Positions 26,701 through 36,720 of a DNA stretch of 64,000 bases are shown here, piece by piece (positions within the stretch are counted from its first letter, which is position 1; every line of letters begins with the position of its first letter). The DNA lies in contig JBBDHG010000054.1 in the NCBI GenBank assembly GCA_037951165.1, positions 2,056,501 through 2,120,500 of the forward strand, in the 5' to 3' direction. The translations under genes were made by a program, and so were the position numbers. A model generated the notes under the pieces. That model was not told where the DNA came from and made no database searches. It was given only the letters and a program-made list of their open reading frames with translations. The DNA is from Lophius americanus. Taxonomy: Eukaryota > Chordata > Actinopteri > Lophiiformes > Lophiidae.

Positions 26701-29700
26701 CTTTTTAGAACTGGTTAAATATGATATAGCACTTGTTATCAAGTAGATGGACTTAACTTAAAACAAGCTGAAAACTTAAAACAAGCTGAAAATAGACACC
26801 GTATGAGTTCAAATGAAGGATAAAGGGGTTAAAGGAACTTTTTATGGCATTAAGACAGTTTGTGACACCTTTTCTAATCACTGGGTATTTGCTTACTAAT
26901 ATATATGTTGAACGTTTTTACATATCAGGGTCTGAAATACAATATTTGACATTATGTAAACTCAAATCTGCTACTAATCATCCAGAAATGAGCCAATGCC
27001 TCATTCTGAAGTCCTAGATTAACACCATCCAGACAAATCTATACATCCCAGCAGCATCGTACAGAAGAGAGTCAGGAGAAGAGAAGGCGTTCACCACAGA
27101 GTGCAGCTTACACCAATTTTCAGACCTAATGAGCATCGACAACTTTAATACAGAGATATCAGAATCAAACCGATGAAGTCTGACGGTAAAATCTGTGTGA
27201 AAAAGACATTTCTGAAGAAATGGCCGCGGGTGAATAAAGATAGAGCAGGACGGTGTTATCTGGCGCAACGATGAGTCACCACAGCTTTTCAGTACACACA
27301 AAACATCCTGCCTCAGAGAAACACATTCATAAGAATTCATGTGTTATAACCGCATAAAGTCCAGATTATTTCTATACTTCAGTGGGTAAAATAATATGTT
27401 TTAAGACTAGAGTTAACAGTTTTCAGGTTTTCGTGGTGAATGCATCAGCATTGTCTTGGTTTTACCACAAATCTGTCCTTTAGCCTGAGAAGAAATAATG
27501 ATAAATATGAAATAGACATTCTGTTGTGAACCCACAGAGACTTAACTCCTCCTAATCGGATCACAGTTGTTGATGATGTGACGGATGCTATCGTCTCCCT
27601 GATAATGGACTGTAGTAGATGACGGAGGGGACTGATAGAGTCAGAGATTGAGGCTGGTATTCCTGCTGGTGGATGAATGATTGCAGAGAGAGCGAGGAGG
27701 GACACGAGAAGCATGAGAGGACAGAAAACTGCGGGGCCCGATCGGATTAGGACTATTTCTAGACGTGGGTTATTTTGTGGAGCAGTATTCATCACTGGAT
27801 GGCGTGTTAGCATGTTAGATCGTTAGCATATCCTCCTCATTTACTCCATCGATGAAGAGAACCATGAGGCTGTGGACAGAGGACAAGAGTGGGAGATTAA
27901 GGGACTGGAATGTGGTCTGTGCTCCACACAGGAAGGACATTGATGGTCTGACTCACTGCATCTCTGACTTCATCAACTTTTGTGTGGAAAACATGGTACC
28001 AGCCAGAACAGTCCGGTATTATCAGAACAATGAACCATGGGTCACCCCGGATATAAATGCTCTTCTGAATGAGTAGAATATGGCATGGGCAGCAGGAGAG
28101 GTTTGGAATCTGGCGATCAGGACTGGGCGAATACATTAAAGGTATTCGTTAATCGCTTTGATGTGTCCCGCCCCCCCCCCCTTCACCTGAGTACGGACCA
28201 GCCGTGTCCCACGGTGTCCCAGTATGGCCCTCTCCTGCGACATCACACCTCAGCTGCAGCCTTTCAACCCCCATCTAGTTTACACAATGCCTCCCCCTCC
28301 CCCCACACCATCCATCTGGAGCCACCCCCCACTGCTAACCCCACTCTCTGCATAACAATAGATCAGGTGAGGAAGGAATTCAGGGGATTAGACAAAGGAT
28401 GGCCGCAGGTCCAGATGGTATCAGCTCCAGACTGCTCAAGGATTGTGGAGACGAGCTATCTATAGTAGCCGTGCATCTGCTCGACCTCAGAATTATTCCG
28501 GAGGGGGTACCGGTACTGTGGAAGAATTCTGGTGTGGTACCTGTACCAAAGACCACGTACCCCAGGGAGCGCAACCACTTCTGACCTGTGGTCTTGACCT
28601 CCCACCTGATGAAGACCATGGCGAGGGTTCTTCTCAAGCACCAACGACCACTGGTGAGCTCCCACCAAGATCCACTCCAGTTTGCCTTTCAGCCAGGCAT
28701 TGGAGTGGACGACGCGTTCCTTTACCTGTTGTACAGATCGCTCTATCATCTGGAGAACGCTGGAAACGTTTCGAGGGTCATGTTTTTTGACTTCTCCAGT
28801 GCTTCCAACACGATCCAGCCTCCACCGCTGAGAGGGCAGCTGGAAGACGCAGGTATTTATCGCCACCTAGCTGCATAGACCACCAACTACCTCCCTGACA
28901 GACCACAGTACGTCAGGCTGAAAAGCTGTGTGTCTGCTGCACAGGAGCTCCACAGGGGGCCGTGCCCTCCCCCTTTCTTTTCACGCTACACACTTTGCAC
29001 TTCATGCACAAAACAACTCAATGTCATCTCCAGAAGTTCTCAGATGACTCAACTATCGTTTGATACATATAGATGGGGAACAATCTGGAGTACCAGACCA
29101 CCATTAAGGACTTTGTGGACTGGTGTGAGGTCAATCACCTTCACATTAACACCAGCAAATCAACGGAGCTGGTGGGTTTGGACATCGAAAAGGTGAACTC
29201 ATGCAAATACCTGGGTGTGCACCTCAACAATAAACTGGACTGGTCGAACGACCCAGATGTCGTGTACAAGAAGGGCAAAGGTCGTCTCAACATGCTGAGG
29301 AGACTGATGTCAGGCTGGTCAGGAGGTCCACCTCTGTCCTGGACGGTCCCATGGACTTTGTGGAGGAGGTGGGTGAGAGGAGGATGTTGCTGCATGAGAC
29401 TGTGGAGTTCTGAGCAGCTCCTTCAGTGACAGACTGAGACACCCACATTGTAAGACAGAGTTCTACCGCAGGTCCTTTGTCCCGACTCCAGTCGGACTCT
29501 CCAACAAATCCCGGTGAGAATGTGTTGTGTCTGAAACCTAGAACTGTACTACTGAACACCATGTGTGTATCTGATTATTATCAACTGACTACACACCATG
29601 TGTGTTCCTTTAATAGCATTACTACACAACTGCACCCGGTCAGCTGCTGCAAATCTCTAACTGCACTATTTTAATTTATTTATATTTTATAAGTCTTTAG

Positions 29701-32700
29701 AGATTGGACTCTTTCCTTTTTGACTTTGCATATTTGCATGCACTTTATCGTATCTTATCTTACATGGGTATTTGTTTATTTAAAACATCTGTATGCTGCA
29801 GCTGCTGCAACCTCTTAATGTCCCCTTCTGGGGATAAAGAAAGTTTTTACTATTCTATTCTATTCTATTCTATTCTATTCTATTCTATTCTATTCTATTC
29901 TATTCTACTCTACTCTACTCTACTCTATTCTATTCTATTCTATTCTATTCTATTCTATTCTACTCAGTCATATACAGCTACTCCAAATACTAAAATGAGG
30001 ATGTCTGTAATGTCTAACTCAAGGCTTCACAAATGGTAGTCCACACATCAATCGTCATCAATCTCACTGTGGAACCTGAAATGTCCTTTAATCTATAAAA
30101 ATTGGTCATGGTGCCTCCATGCATGGACTGAGTCTGGATTGTGCCATAAACAGCTCAGACAAAAACATAACTTCCACCTCTGACTGTCTCCTAGAGGAAT
30201 TAGAACCTCGGTTCCACCGACACCCGCACACTCCTACTGACTTCCTCCAAATATCTGTAGACAGTTTGATAAACGCGTCTTTTTCCCAGCACAGGGCCGG
30301 ACTTACATTCAGCACAGCCAGGTGGAGGGCTCAGTGGCACCTTACAGGGACATCTCCCCACAGTTTTGTGAAAACGGTTCCTTAAAAGCCATTTTCAGCC
30401 CAAAGAACCCGCCAGGATGTTATGAGACTATTTTCATGATTAGAATCAGGTAAATGTATTTTCATACTGCCATTGAGTTCCCTCTGCTCTCTGCAGCTCT
30501 CACAGCTCTCAGGACATTCTAGCATGAGTTACGCCTCATGTTGACATAGAACTCTAAAGAAGAAGATTCAAATTCTATGTTAAAAAAAAAATGGAATGAG
30601 TCTCAAAACACTCTGAGTTAGATTTTCTGACTTTGCTTAAGATATTTAAAAAGTCTAGAGCTGTGTAATTGTAACCACACAGGTCGTATTTTCCTTTCTT
30701 CTACACAGTCTTCAGATGTCAATGAGGCTAAAATTAAAAATCTGAAACTGCAACGGCTACAACAAAAACAGGTAAATAGAGAACAAAACATTTTAAATGG
30801 CAAAAAGAAAAAAAGATAAAAGCCATTCAATGAATATGGTTTAAGCTACACCATATTAAGTAGAAAAAGGCAATTTTACAATATACACAGTGGAGTATAA
30901 TCTGTGTGACGTTACATGAAGAGGAATTTAAGCCTTCAGTATGTAAAATATAATTTGGGCTTTATTAATGTATATGAAGTTAATTATGGGCTCTGCTACA
31001 GTGTATTCATTGGAATATGGTTTATGTTACAATTCATAAAGTGGAGTATAAACTATCCTACATAAAGTGAAATAAGGGCTATATTGGAGGTGACTGTAGC
31101 TCATTGGGTAGAGTGGCCCTCTCCCAATCAGAAGATCAGACAGTAGCCGGTTCAAATCCCAGCAGGTTCTACATGTTGTAAGTTCCTTGAGTGAAAAAAA
31201 ACCCACAGCTCCCTCAGGTATCAGTCAAATACAGCTAAATCATTTCACTATCTTGTACTGTGTATCATTGTATTTAAGGATACATTATTATTATTGTTCA
31301 TTAAGTGGAATATAGGCATATAGAGTGGAGTATGGGCTAAGTGTAAATTTAGATGAAATCACATAATAAAGCAATTCAACGAATATGGGCTAAGCTACAG
31401 AATATAAAGGAGAAGAAGGCCATGTTCAAGCATACACGGTGGAATGTAAGCATGTGTGACTGTACATGAAGAGGAATATGGGCTACGCTACCATATACTC
31501 AGTGGACTTTGGGCTATGTTATAAAATATATAACGGAATATGCACAGTGTAGCAGTATATAAATGTGTGATCTAGATCTTTCTTCATTTTAAACAGTGGA
31601 GGAAGGGCCACGACACCACATCATGTGTGTGTATGTATCTATGGAGACTGAGGCTCTTACACCCGCGGTGGACTTTCACATTTAACACCACAACAAGCTT
31701 AAAAAAATGAGGTTGATTATTATTTGTTGATGTCTACTAAAAACACAGATTTACTGAGTGCAGCTTAATGTATCTCCTTAAGGAAACACAGCGGGAGAGA
31801 CACTGCTTTCGCTTCAACCACCAGACCAAAGCCCCGGGATCTCCTCTGTTTGCTCCTCAGAGCCCAGAAGAACATCAGCAAAGGCCTGCATCTGCTCCTG
31901 CTGCAAGTCCACTGATCCATTCTGGATCCCCTCCAATGGCAGTGCATGTGCGTAAGTCCAATTTCCACCGAGAAGTGCGTAAGTGTGTGTCAGTGACTCA
32001 TCGCCGAATTAGCACAACAACTGTGGGGGTGTCGACCTCACCGTGATGTCAGTGTTGCCATGGAGACAGAGGGGTGGAGGAGGGGCTTAGGTAGAGATGA
32101 GGGAATAGAGAGGGACAGGTGATGGAGTGAGAGAGAGCGATACACTGAGGAAAAATATCCACCCGCTGGCTTAATAATTCAATTTCATGTAGAAAAGAGA
32201 GTCCATCTTTAACGGTCAAGTTCAAGGGAGAGATTCTGCTGGGTGTCGCATTACTGTGCATGTACTGTGCTGTACTCACCATCTGAGCAGAACTGATCCC
32301 TTGTGCAGAGTTTCCTCTCAAACAGGCAACCTGAGGTAGAAGGACAGGGAGAGTGAAACCTGTCAGAGCAGCGTGAGCTTAGTGTTGGCCCACCCATTAT
32401 AATTATCTAAACATGGACGTCACACACATACCCACGACCTTTATTTCTAAATGGCACCACTGTCAAAGCCCACCTACTCTGCACTTAGCATTTACAAAGA
32501 CTTTTATGTAATGTTGTTGTCGTTCCATAGACAATAGAGGAGTAGAGTTATTTAACACATTACATTTTCTTCATTTTACAGAAAAACAACAACAACACGC
32601 CCACTTGTGCGATGAAATACAATTTGTGACTGAATACATGCAGTATAGTGTGGCCTTTAAGACTTTTCACCGTTCCAGTTCTGTTTATTTTTCCCAGCCC

Positions 32701-35700
32701 CTTATCACGGGTTGTTGGGTAATAAATCCGAGGAGATGATCATGTTTGAAGGAGCAGATATCTACTGGGACATTGTTATAAAAGGCAGCAGAATATGCAG
32801 GGAGTCTGTCGGTGTCTATTTCCTCACAGCCAGCGTCTGGTCTCGCTTGAAATGAAATGTATGTGTGAGTGTGCACAGGCTGAAATGACAGACTGTAAAG
32901 GAAGCGCCAAAGATGGCAGGTGATGGGCAGGATGGATGGATGGGTGGAGGATCGCAGTGATGCAGCAGTTTCAGTGACTCTTAGCAGAGAAAGACACACA
33001 AAATACTCCAACTGTGTATTTCTTTAATGCCCCCAAAAACTTGGAGCATTGAAATGTGAGCTATGTATGTTTTGTTTAGACTAATGGGATTAGATAGACC
33101 CTTTTCCGTGAGTCCCACAATAAGATGTCTGCTTTCCACTATGTGGCGGAGGTGAAACTCCATCTGGAGCTGGAAAAAGAACCTCCAGCCCAAACACACA
33201 TGGATAATATTACATAGCGTACTAATTCCTGTCCTGGTCATCTAACACTGATTGGTTGTCGGGTTGAAACATAGAGCTCAAGCAAAACAGCAAAGAGAAA
33301 CTCTAGTAGAAGCTTAGTGACGAAACTGTCTTCTAACTCTCCCGGGCTTAGCGGGTCATTTTTTCATATCGGTGTCATTCACACCGTTCACACACACTCA
33401 GTTACAGTAACCCGCTTCAATGCTGTGAGGCGTGACTTGATAACAGCTGTTGTCATCAAACCTTCATCATTAGTTTATCTTCTTCTAGCTGTTTTTTTTA
33501 AAAATATGATTCACTCCATTCATCCTCTTCATCGTTCACTTGTCACAGCAGAGTCATCCGCCACCACCACCACCAGATTCCAGATTCCGTTGGGTGGATC
33601 CGCCTGCTGCAGTTCAGGGCAGAGACCCTTTCTGATTTTCTGATGGACTTATTATCCCATATCATCTACTGTAAGAAACATCCATCTTCTTCATCCATCA
33701 TCTATTTCATTCTCTGTTTCTTCTTGTTGACTTACACGTTATTTTACTCTTTACTCACACCGTCACGATCAAATTGATGATTTAACAATAAGTTGTGTAT
33801 CATATTTAATTTCTGGGGCACAATACAAAAGTTAAATTTAATATATTTTCCTTCTCACTTTCATTTTTTAATGTATTTATTAGAATAAACGCTTTGAGAT
33901 GCATCATCTGATTTTCGGAGGGGTCTCAACTTTCTTCACACAACAAGCAAGAATTAAGCATTTCATTTTTCTGTATCCATGATTTGAGCGTGGTTTCAAT
34001 TTGGATCATTCAAAAGTGATCTCAGATCTCAAATACTATTCAATATTTTCACAAACCATTGTAGAAGACAGCCACTGAAATAGAGCTTTTTGCTATTTAA
34101 GGACTTATATCATTTGAATGTTTCAGTAAAAGATGGTAAGAAATTGTATTTTGGCTCATTTGCGTGAGCGTTATCTGTCTCTGATGACGATATCAGAGGC
34201 CCAAACGTTTCATTATAATAATAACTCTATGTCAAAAACATTATGAACATCGCTAAATCTGTATTGGTGAGGTGCCTTTGGATATGCTGGGAATTTTAAG
34301 CATTTTATTCATTTTAATTTAGCAAATTAAGGTTGCTCAGATAACCCATTAATCGAAATATTGAATATCACTTTTCTACCTATCTTTCTTTAATGGAATA
34401 CACCTCACATTTTAATTTCCTGTACAGTATAGTTTGATAAATGCCACACTGACTGAGGTGGAAGTCCACATCACAAGCATGAATGCCTCAGGACTTGCAG
34501 AAAGCGAGGAGAACTGCTGAGATATTCGGCTGTCATGATGAATGATTCCCAATGCCAACCGAAAGAAGCAGCGTGGTGGTTCACATCTGCTCAAAACAAA
34601 CCGTGGGACATCAAATATTTATTTAATTATCTTTGTTTCAAAGCTTTGTATGAAAAAAAAAGAATTGCACCATGATTCCCTAGCTCTGCAGATAAAATAC
34701 ATATTTCTCCATGGCAACCTCCACCACTGGGGAATAACTGTCATATATTCACTGATTGCACAGACAGAAGCTTTATTGTGTTGATCACGGTGTGTGAGGG
34801 GAGCGACAGTGGTGCATATGGATGGATGGCTAATCAAATGACCAGATGGATGGATGCATGTAAGAAAGAACAAACAGGAGCCACGAATGGAAGAATGGAC
34901 AAAAGGAAACACTAGTGCAGACATGTTACTAAAATCTCCTCTTGCTGCTTTTCATGCCTCATCATACACTGTTAGTATGATTTCTAATGGCTTTACTCGA
35001 CCATGTATGATGTTGAATGAGCACATAAACAGAACAGAAGTGTTTTAATTAGTTTTTATACATCAGTTACAAGAGTAATGTTGTTTAACAGTGTTCAAAA
35101 GGACGTTTCTAACAATATGGCAGTACAGGAGACACATTTAAAGACAATTACTATGTAAATCACAATGAGCTTCCTTTACCAGTGTTTTTACGGTGTTTGA
35201 TTCCACTTTCTAAAGAAAAGTTATGTATAATATGCCTGTAATAATTGCCGCCACATAATATCAAATATGCCGCTAGCAGGGTAAATAATGGGAATGACCA
35301 CCCCAGGTGTGTTTGTCAGAGATAATGTGAGGCAAAGATGTAATTGAGGCTTTTACCATCTCAGTGAGAATTCACTACCAACTTCACAAATTCCTAACTA
35401 CACCTGTCAGGTTTTAATGCATTTGTGTCCGCTGAAAAACAAACATTTTTATTCAAATCAGTCTGTCAGTGGGAGTCACCTGTTGCATCCACGTATGAAG
35501 GAAGCACTGATTGTGCCAGTTATATCTGAATCTACGGAACTCTAAAAATACAAATTGGATGCATCTATCTTCATCTATAATCAGTAAGAGCTCGACGACG
35601 CTGTTGGTGCCTCGCTGATGTTAAAATAAGAGCTACTAGACCGCTGCTGATGTCATCATTTCTGCTCTTACTGGCAGTGGAATATGTCCCGGAGTCTGTT

Positions 35701-36304
35701 CCTGTTTTTAAAAATATAAGAAATTATTAACTCAGCTTCTTCACTTATTCTTTTCTTTAATTGGCTAAAGGAAACATAAAACTTAGAGATCCACTACAGG
35801 CCAGAATGAGTTTTTATCATGAAACAAAATCTTGGGACATAATACATCTACTATGAATTTCCAACTCCTTCCTCTCTAGAAATAACTAAAATAGGCTAAT
35901 ATACGGAGGTTTGGAGGCATGTTTGGACCATCAATGCTCCACGAGAGGAAAAACCACCAACTAGATTCACTTTTTTATGACTCTCTGCCTCCCTGGCTGC
36001 AGCCTCACCTGGGCAGATTCTAATCATCATAGAACCTTTAGAATCTGTCATCTGAGAATAAACATAGTTCCACAATTCTGCATCTAGAATAACATTTTGA
36101 TGTGCATGAATGTCATTTACAGCATCATGAGATCTGCAGCTTCTTGGATGCAACACACACCTGTGGGAATATTAATATTATCTGATCCTCTGACCAGGAC
36201 CTGGCAACCGTCTTCACCCTCATCTTACCGTATTTCTCCGAGATTCCTGGCTGACACAGCACCGTCAGAAGCAGCACAGCTCGCCATGGATGAAGGTGTT
36301 GCAT
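4109..36304 (-). CDS. ptprn: Receptor-type tyrosine-protein phosphatase-like N (IA-2/ICA512), 24 coding exons
   Basis: Dense-core granule membrane protein of neuroendocrine cells, a catalytically inactive PTP. CDS exons in transcript order: 36304-36229, 32330-32280, 25781-25671, 25216-25111, 24994-24853, 24714-24531, 23457-23296, 18524-18399, 18195-18164, 18083-17824, 17730-17644, 17554-17475, 16733-16669, 14646-14437, 12089-11829, 11742-11595, 9961-9888, 9776-9699, 9515-9396, 7950-7784, 6091-6038, 5916-5852, 4396-4323, 4180-4109. Phases agree at every junction and total 2805 nt (934 aa; human is 979). Visible blocks: signal peptide; RESP18-like cysteine motif DDGLFGQC; juxtamembrane [10 protein letters not shown] and [11 protein letters not shown]; one membrane segment at about residues 515-539; ELCRQHMA and [14 protein letters not shown] domain with [10 protein letters not shown] (863-872); C-terminus AILKALPQ. 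The WPD loop reads WPT and the P-loop Ala is Asp, both typical of this pseudophosphatase family. The des neighbour favours ptprn over ptprn2. UTR exons were not defined. Confidence 0.94.
6425..6500 (-). ncRNA. mir153: microRNA mir-153 precursor in a ptprn intron
   Basis: On the minus strand, positions 6454-6433 read TTGCATAGTCACAAAAATGA plus TC, the miR-153-3p sequence, and 6492-6471 read GTCATTTTTGTGGTTTGCAG plus CT, the 5p arm. The arms pair almost perfectly (GUCAUUUUUGUG with CACAAAAAUGAU, one G:U) around a loop of about 16 nt. mir-153-1 lies in an intron of human PTPRN in the same orientation, so location and sequence agree. It lies in intron 20 (6092-7783) and is expected to be co-transcribed with ptprn. 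miR-153 represses synaptic and secretory genes in neurons. Confidence 0.96.
6792..7776. mobile_element. hAT-like non-autonomous element inserted at the ptprn exon 20 splice donor
   Basis: The left end is CAGTGGTGGATAGGAACTAA and the right end, reverse-complemented, is CAGGGGTGGACCAAGTA. Such CAGTGGTGGA termini with internal AGTACTTGTACTT-type inverted motifs are typical of abundant non-autonomous hAT elements in fish. The flanking 8-mers are CTCTTACC (6784-6791) and ATCTCACC (7777-7784), 6 of 8 identical, fitting a decayed 8-bp target duplication. No transposase is visible. The right flank overlaps the exon 20 donor. Confidence 0.75.
7951..9395. other. ptprn intron 19, with GTGTGTAGAC minisatellite at 8311-8403
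   Basis: No gene is seen. At 8311-8403 about seven imperfect copies of a GT run followed by TAGAC/TAGAT form a small minisatellite. The rest is AT-rich unique-looking sequence. Confidence 0.6.
9520..9554. repeat. (CA)17 microsatellite next to the ptprn exon 19 acceptor
   Basis: An uninterrupted CA run on the plus strand, hence (TG)17 in the ptprn transcript. It ends 3 nt before the acceptor CAG of exon 19 (9515-9396) and replaces the usual polypyrimidine tract. Confidence 0.9.
10306..11318. repeat. 13-bp minisatellite, about 77 units, in ptprn intron 16
   Basis: Tandem array of TACATGTAGAGTG with common variants (..GAATG, TAAATGTAG..) and a more diverged left edge containing CGTAGAG and TATAACTGTAGAA pieces. 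Every unit carries the palindrome TACATGTA. Because 13 is not a multiple of 3 and no unit creates a stop on the minus strand, all three minus frames stay open for about 350 codons with the same 13-residue peptide period; this is a consequence of the repeat and not evidence of a protein. Confidence 0.95.
12090..14436. other. ptprn intron 14 with transposon fragments
   Basis: No gene is seen. 12230-12360 carries inverted AAGTAAGTA/TACTTACTT and ACTCAAGTAAAGTAC motifs like the hAT element at 6792-7776, so it is probably a short related copy. Around 13200-13250 a plus-strand snippet reads CGVPQGG then ADDTT, resembling separated pieces of a LINE reverse transcriptase, but it is too short to classify. 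Confidence 0.45.
13990..14295 (+). repeat. Dispersed teleost repeat, copy 1
   Basis: Contains GGAGCCTATCCCAGCTCGGC, a cluster of ACTCACTCCTACGGGCAATT, then ACACGGGGAGAACAAGCAAA and CCACTGCGCCACC. This phrase order is familiar from a very abundant fish interspersed repeat. Shorter, more decayed copies lie at 37430-37770 and 54040-54240. Confidence 0.65.
14437..14646 (-). CDS. ptprn: ptprn exon 14: transmembrane exon
   Basis: A 210-nt, phase 0-0 exon (70 codons). It encodes an extracellular Ser-rich stalk, the single membrane segment ([19 protein letters not shown], continuing SVVC), then RHYTQQ and a cytoplasmic [13 protein letters not shown], which aligns with the human LGPEGAHGDTTFEYQ block. 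The next exon continues directly with ELCRQHMA. The acceptor upstream is supplied by a (CT)27 tract (see the repeat at 14653-14707). Confidence 0.92.
14653..14707. repeat. (GA)27 microsatellite serving as the exon 14 polypyrimidine tract
   Basis: On the ptprn strand this is (CT)27 followed by CCCTCAG and then exon 14. The microsatellite is the pyrimidine tract of this acceptor. Confidence 0.9.
15040..15330 (+). mobile_element. LINE reverse-transcriptase fragment
   Basis: The plus strand encodes [22 protein letters not shown] followed by LWG, the [13 protein letters not shown] block of non-LTR reverse transcriptases. Flanking parts are frameshifted. It is a short 5'- and 3'-truncated relic in ptprn intron 13 (14647-16668). 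Confidence 0.7.
16030..16165 (+). repeat. SINE-type 3' tail, copy 1
   Basis: CTCCCTGAGG, a TTCACTATGTTGTACTGTGT motif, then TGATCAATAAAGGATT and a (TTC)n end. The same tail follows the tRNA-like SINE at 31085-31290 and recurs at 39800-39882. The head is not preserved here. Confidence 0.55.
16800..17410 (-). mobile_element. 5'-truncated LINE, 3' end of reverse transcriptase
   Basis: Minus-strand frames carry [27 protein letters not shown] and then [14 protein letters not shown] and [18 protein letters not shown], the conserved C-terminal end of a fish non-LTR reverse transcriptase. The element ends with a GGCACTATATAAATC-like tail. It sits in ptprn intron 12 in the same orientation as ptprn and is broken by frameshifts. 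Confidence 0.8.
18525..19271. other. ptprn intron 7, 3' part without a gene
   Basis: AT-rich sequence between exon 8 and the hAT-like element. I see no coding block, RNA gene or clear repeat in it. Confidence 0.5.
19578..20117 (+). CDS. cirbp: Cold-inducible RNA-binding protein, intronless retrogene with intact frame
   Basis: A single exon of 179 codons. One RRM lies at about residues 5-83 with RNP2 KLFVGGL and RNP1 RGFGFVKY (46-53). It is followed by [13 protein letters not shown] and an RGG/SYG-rich low-complexity tail (about 86-179) with repeated [12 protein letters not shown] and a Gly run. This is the CIRBP/RBM3 architecture: mRNA binding, stress-granule association and translational control in cold or stress. 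Normal cirbp genes have several introns; this copy has none. A long 3' UTR-like stretch ends with ATTAAA (20854) and an A-run (20870-20878). It lies antisense within ptprn intron 7. The frame is intact with many CpGs kept, suggesting a young or selected copy. Protein identity is near certain; expression cannot be judged from sequence. Confidence 0.93.
   Translation: MSDEGKLFVGGLSFETSEDSLSAAFAKYGSIEKVDVIRDKETGRSRGFGFVKYDNPDDAKDAIAAMDGTSLDGRAIRVDEAGKGGRARGGFQSAQRGSRFGGSRGRGGYSSDRGYGDRSYGERSYGSSDRSFGGGGGGGYRSGGGYNSSEGYRDNRGQGGYGDRSGSYRGQYDGYASNE
20118..20878 (+). other. cirbp: cirbp retrocopy 3' UTR and poly(A) relic
   Basis: About 750 nt follow the stop codon without a gene, ending with the polyadenylation-signal variant ATTAAA (20854-20859) and, 11 nt later, nine A residues (20870-20878), as expected for an mRNA 3' end copied into DNA. 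The sequence just after the A-run (ACTTGAAGTCTACTG, 20878-20892) resembles ACTTAAGGCTGCTG at 19493-19506, a possible decayed target duplication placing the 5' end of the copy near 19507. Confidence 0.6.
21678..23295. other. ptprn intron 7, 5' part without a gene
   Basis: No coding exon is recognised. Short GGATGGATGGAC-type repeats occur around 22330-22600, with a TTAAATAAAAG tail typical of SINE ends. Nothing else is supported. Confidence 0.5.
24531..32330 (-). CDS. ptprn: ptprn exons 2-6: luminal RESP18-like region
   Basis: Exons 32330-32280, 25781-25671, 25216-25111, 24994-24853 and 24714-24531 encode the N-terminal luminal part. The cysteine-rich motif LFERKLC..FC..DDGLFGQC aligns with the RESP18 homology region that takes part in granule sorting of IA-2. 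It is followed by an alpha-helical stretch ([15 protein letters not shown]) and [16 protein letters not shown], which matches the human protein. The exon at 24853-24994 is acidic and proline-rich and less conserved. Phases 1, 1, 2, 0 and 1 at successive donors are consistent. Confidence 0.88.
25782..27839. other. ptprn intron 2, 3' part without a gene
   Basis: AT-rich and unremarkable. The segment 27440-27839 may be a decayed upstream part of the LINE that follows, but no motif is clear enough to assign it. Confidence 0.5.
27840..29965 (+). mobile_element. L2-like LINE relic with microsatellite tail
   Basis: Plus-strand pieces in three frames give a reverse transcriptase in order: [92 protein letters not shown], a decayed GAPQG and FSDDSTIV region (about 28950-29060), [20 protein letters not shown] and [14 protein letters not shown]. 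This is the L2/Maui-type fish LINE. Frameshifts and stops break it in many places. The 3' end reads CCCCTTCTGGGGATAAAGAA followed by (TATTC)n, the usual microsatellite tail. It lies in ptprn intron 2, antisense to ptprn. Confidence 0.88.
29851..29964. repeat. (TATTC)n / (TACTC)n pentanucleotide tail
   Basis: About 22 pentanucleotide units; a central block has changed to TACTC. It follows the LINE 3' end directly and is best read as its expanded tail. Confidence 0.9.
30830..31555. repeat. Degenerate repeat array with GTGGARTATGGGCTA motif
   Basis: The phrase AGTGGAATATGGGCTA and variants recur every 40-90 bp. A longer block (30830-30940, with TACATGAAGAGGAATTTAAG) is repeated at 31375-31490 (with TACATGAAGAGGAATATGGG). 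The array is interrupted by the SINE at 31085-31290. Confidence 0.6.
31085..31290 (+). mobile_element. tRNA-derived SINE
   Basis: TGTAGCTCATTGGGTAGAG resembles a pol III A box and GGTTCAAATCCC is a B box, spaced like those of a tRNA. A body with GCTCCCTCAGG and TTTCACTATCTTGTACTGTG follows, and it ends in (ATT)n. It is not a functional tRNA gene: no complete cloverleaf can be formed. Confidence 0.75.
32331..36228. other. ptprn intron 1 without a gene
   Basis: About 3.9 kb of mostly AT-rich unique-looking sequence. At 34165-34220 the phrase CTGATGACGATATC and then CCAAACGTTTCA resembles the 3' region of Penelope-like elements. No exon or RNA gene is recognised. Confidence 0.5.
36229..36304 (-). 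CDS. ptprn: ptprn first coding exon (start codon and signal peptide)
   Basis: ATG at 36302-36304. The exon encodes [20 protein letters not shown] followed by ISEKY: a short basic start and a hydrophobic core (AVLLLTVLC), as expected for a secretory signal peptide. It ends in phase 1 at a GTAAGA donor (36228-36227) and joins the next exon (32330) to give a Cys-Leu-Phe-Glu-Arg-Lys-Leu-Cys block, matching the start of the mature IA-2 ectodomain. This start was chosen because it is the only ATG in frame with a signal-like sequence and a clean donor. Confidence 0.9.
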
Positions 36305-36720
36305 GGTGATGTTGCCTCGGCAGCAGCAGCAGGAGACGCAGCAAGAGGGAGAAGGATATGAGGGAGAAGTGGGGGAGTCCCTTTTGCTTTAAATCCACAT
36401 AATGTTTAAACCTGCTCACATCGCACGCAAAATATAAATAAAGCTGCTGAGGAAAAGTAATTCCTCTTAGTGAAAAGGAGGGCGGGGCTTGAGGATGATG
36501 ACGAAGATAATTATGATGATGTTGATGATGATGAGATGGAGGAAGAGGAGGGACGCGTCGATCGGTCTCCCAGTGGGCGTGGCTTGTTCTGAAGGCGGCT
36601 GGGAGTCGGTAGATGCAGGGGAATCAACGTCCACAGCGATCTCCTCTGACCCGCAGCCACGTCACTACGTCATCAAAGGAGAGCGGGGAGATGAGGTTTA
36701 CGTCTAAAATTAAAAATATT
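36305..36720 (-). promoter_or_regulatory. ptprn: Candidate ptprn promoter and 5' UTR
   Basis: Immediately upstream of the start codon. In transcript orientation a TTTATATTTT stretch (about 36440-36429) lies roughly 125 bp before the ATG and could act as a TATA-like element. The plus strand at 36658-36673 reads CACGTCACTACGTCAT, two ACGTCA half-sites that CREB-type factors could bind. A (GAT)n-like tract lies at 36494-36540. This is position-based inference; no start site can be proven. Confidence 0.3.

Noticed and set aside
31085..31160. Functional tRNA gene
   Set aside because: A and B boxes are present but the arms do not fold into a full cloverleaf and a SINE body follows.
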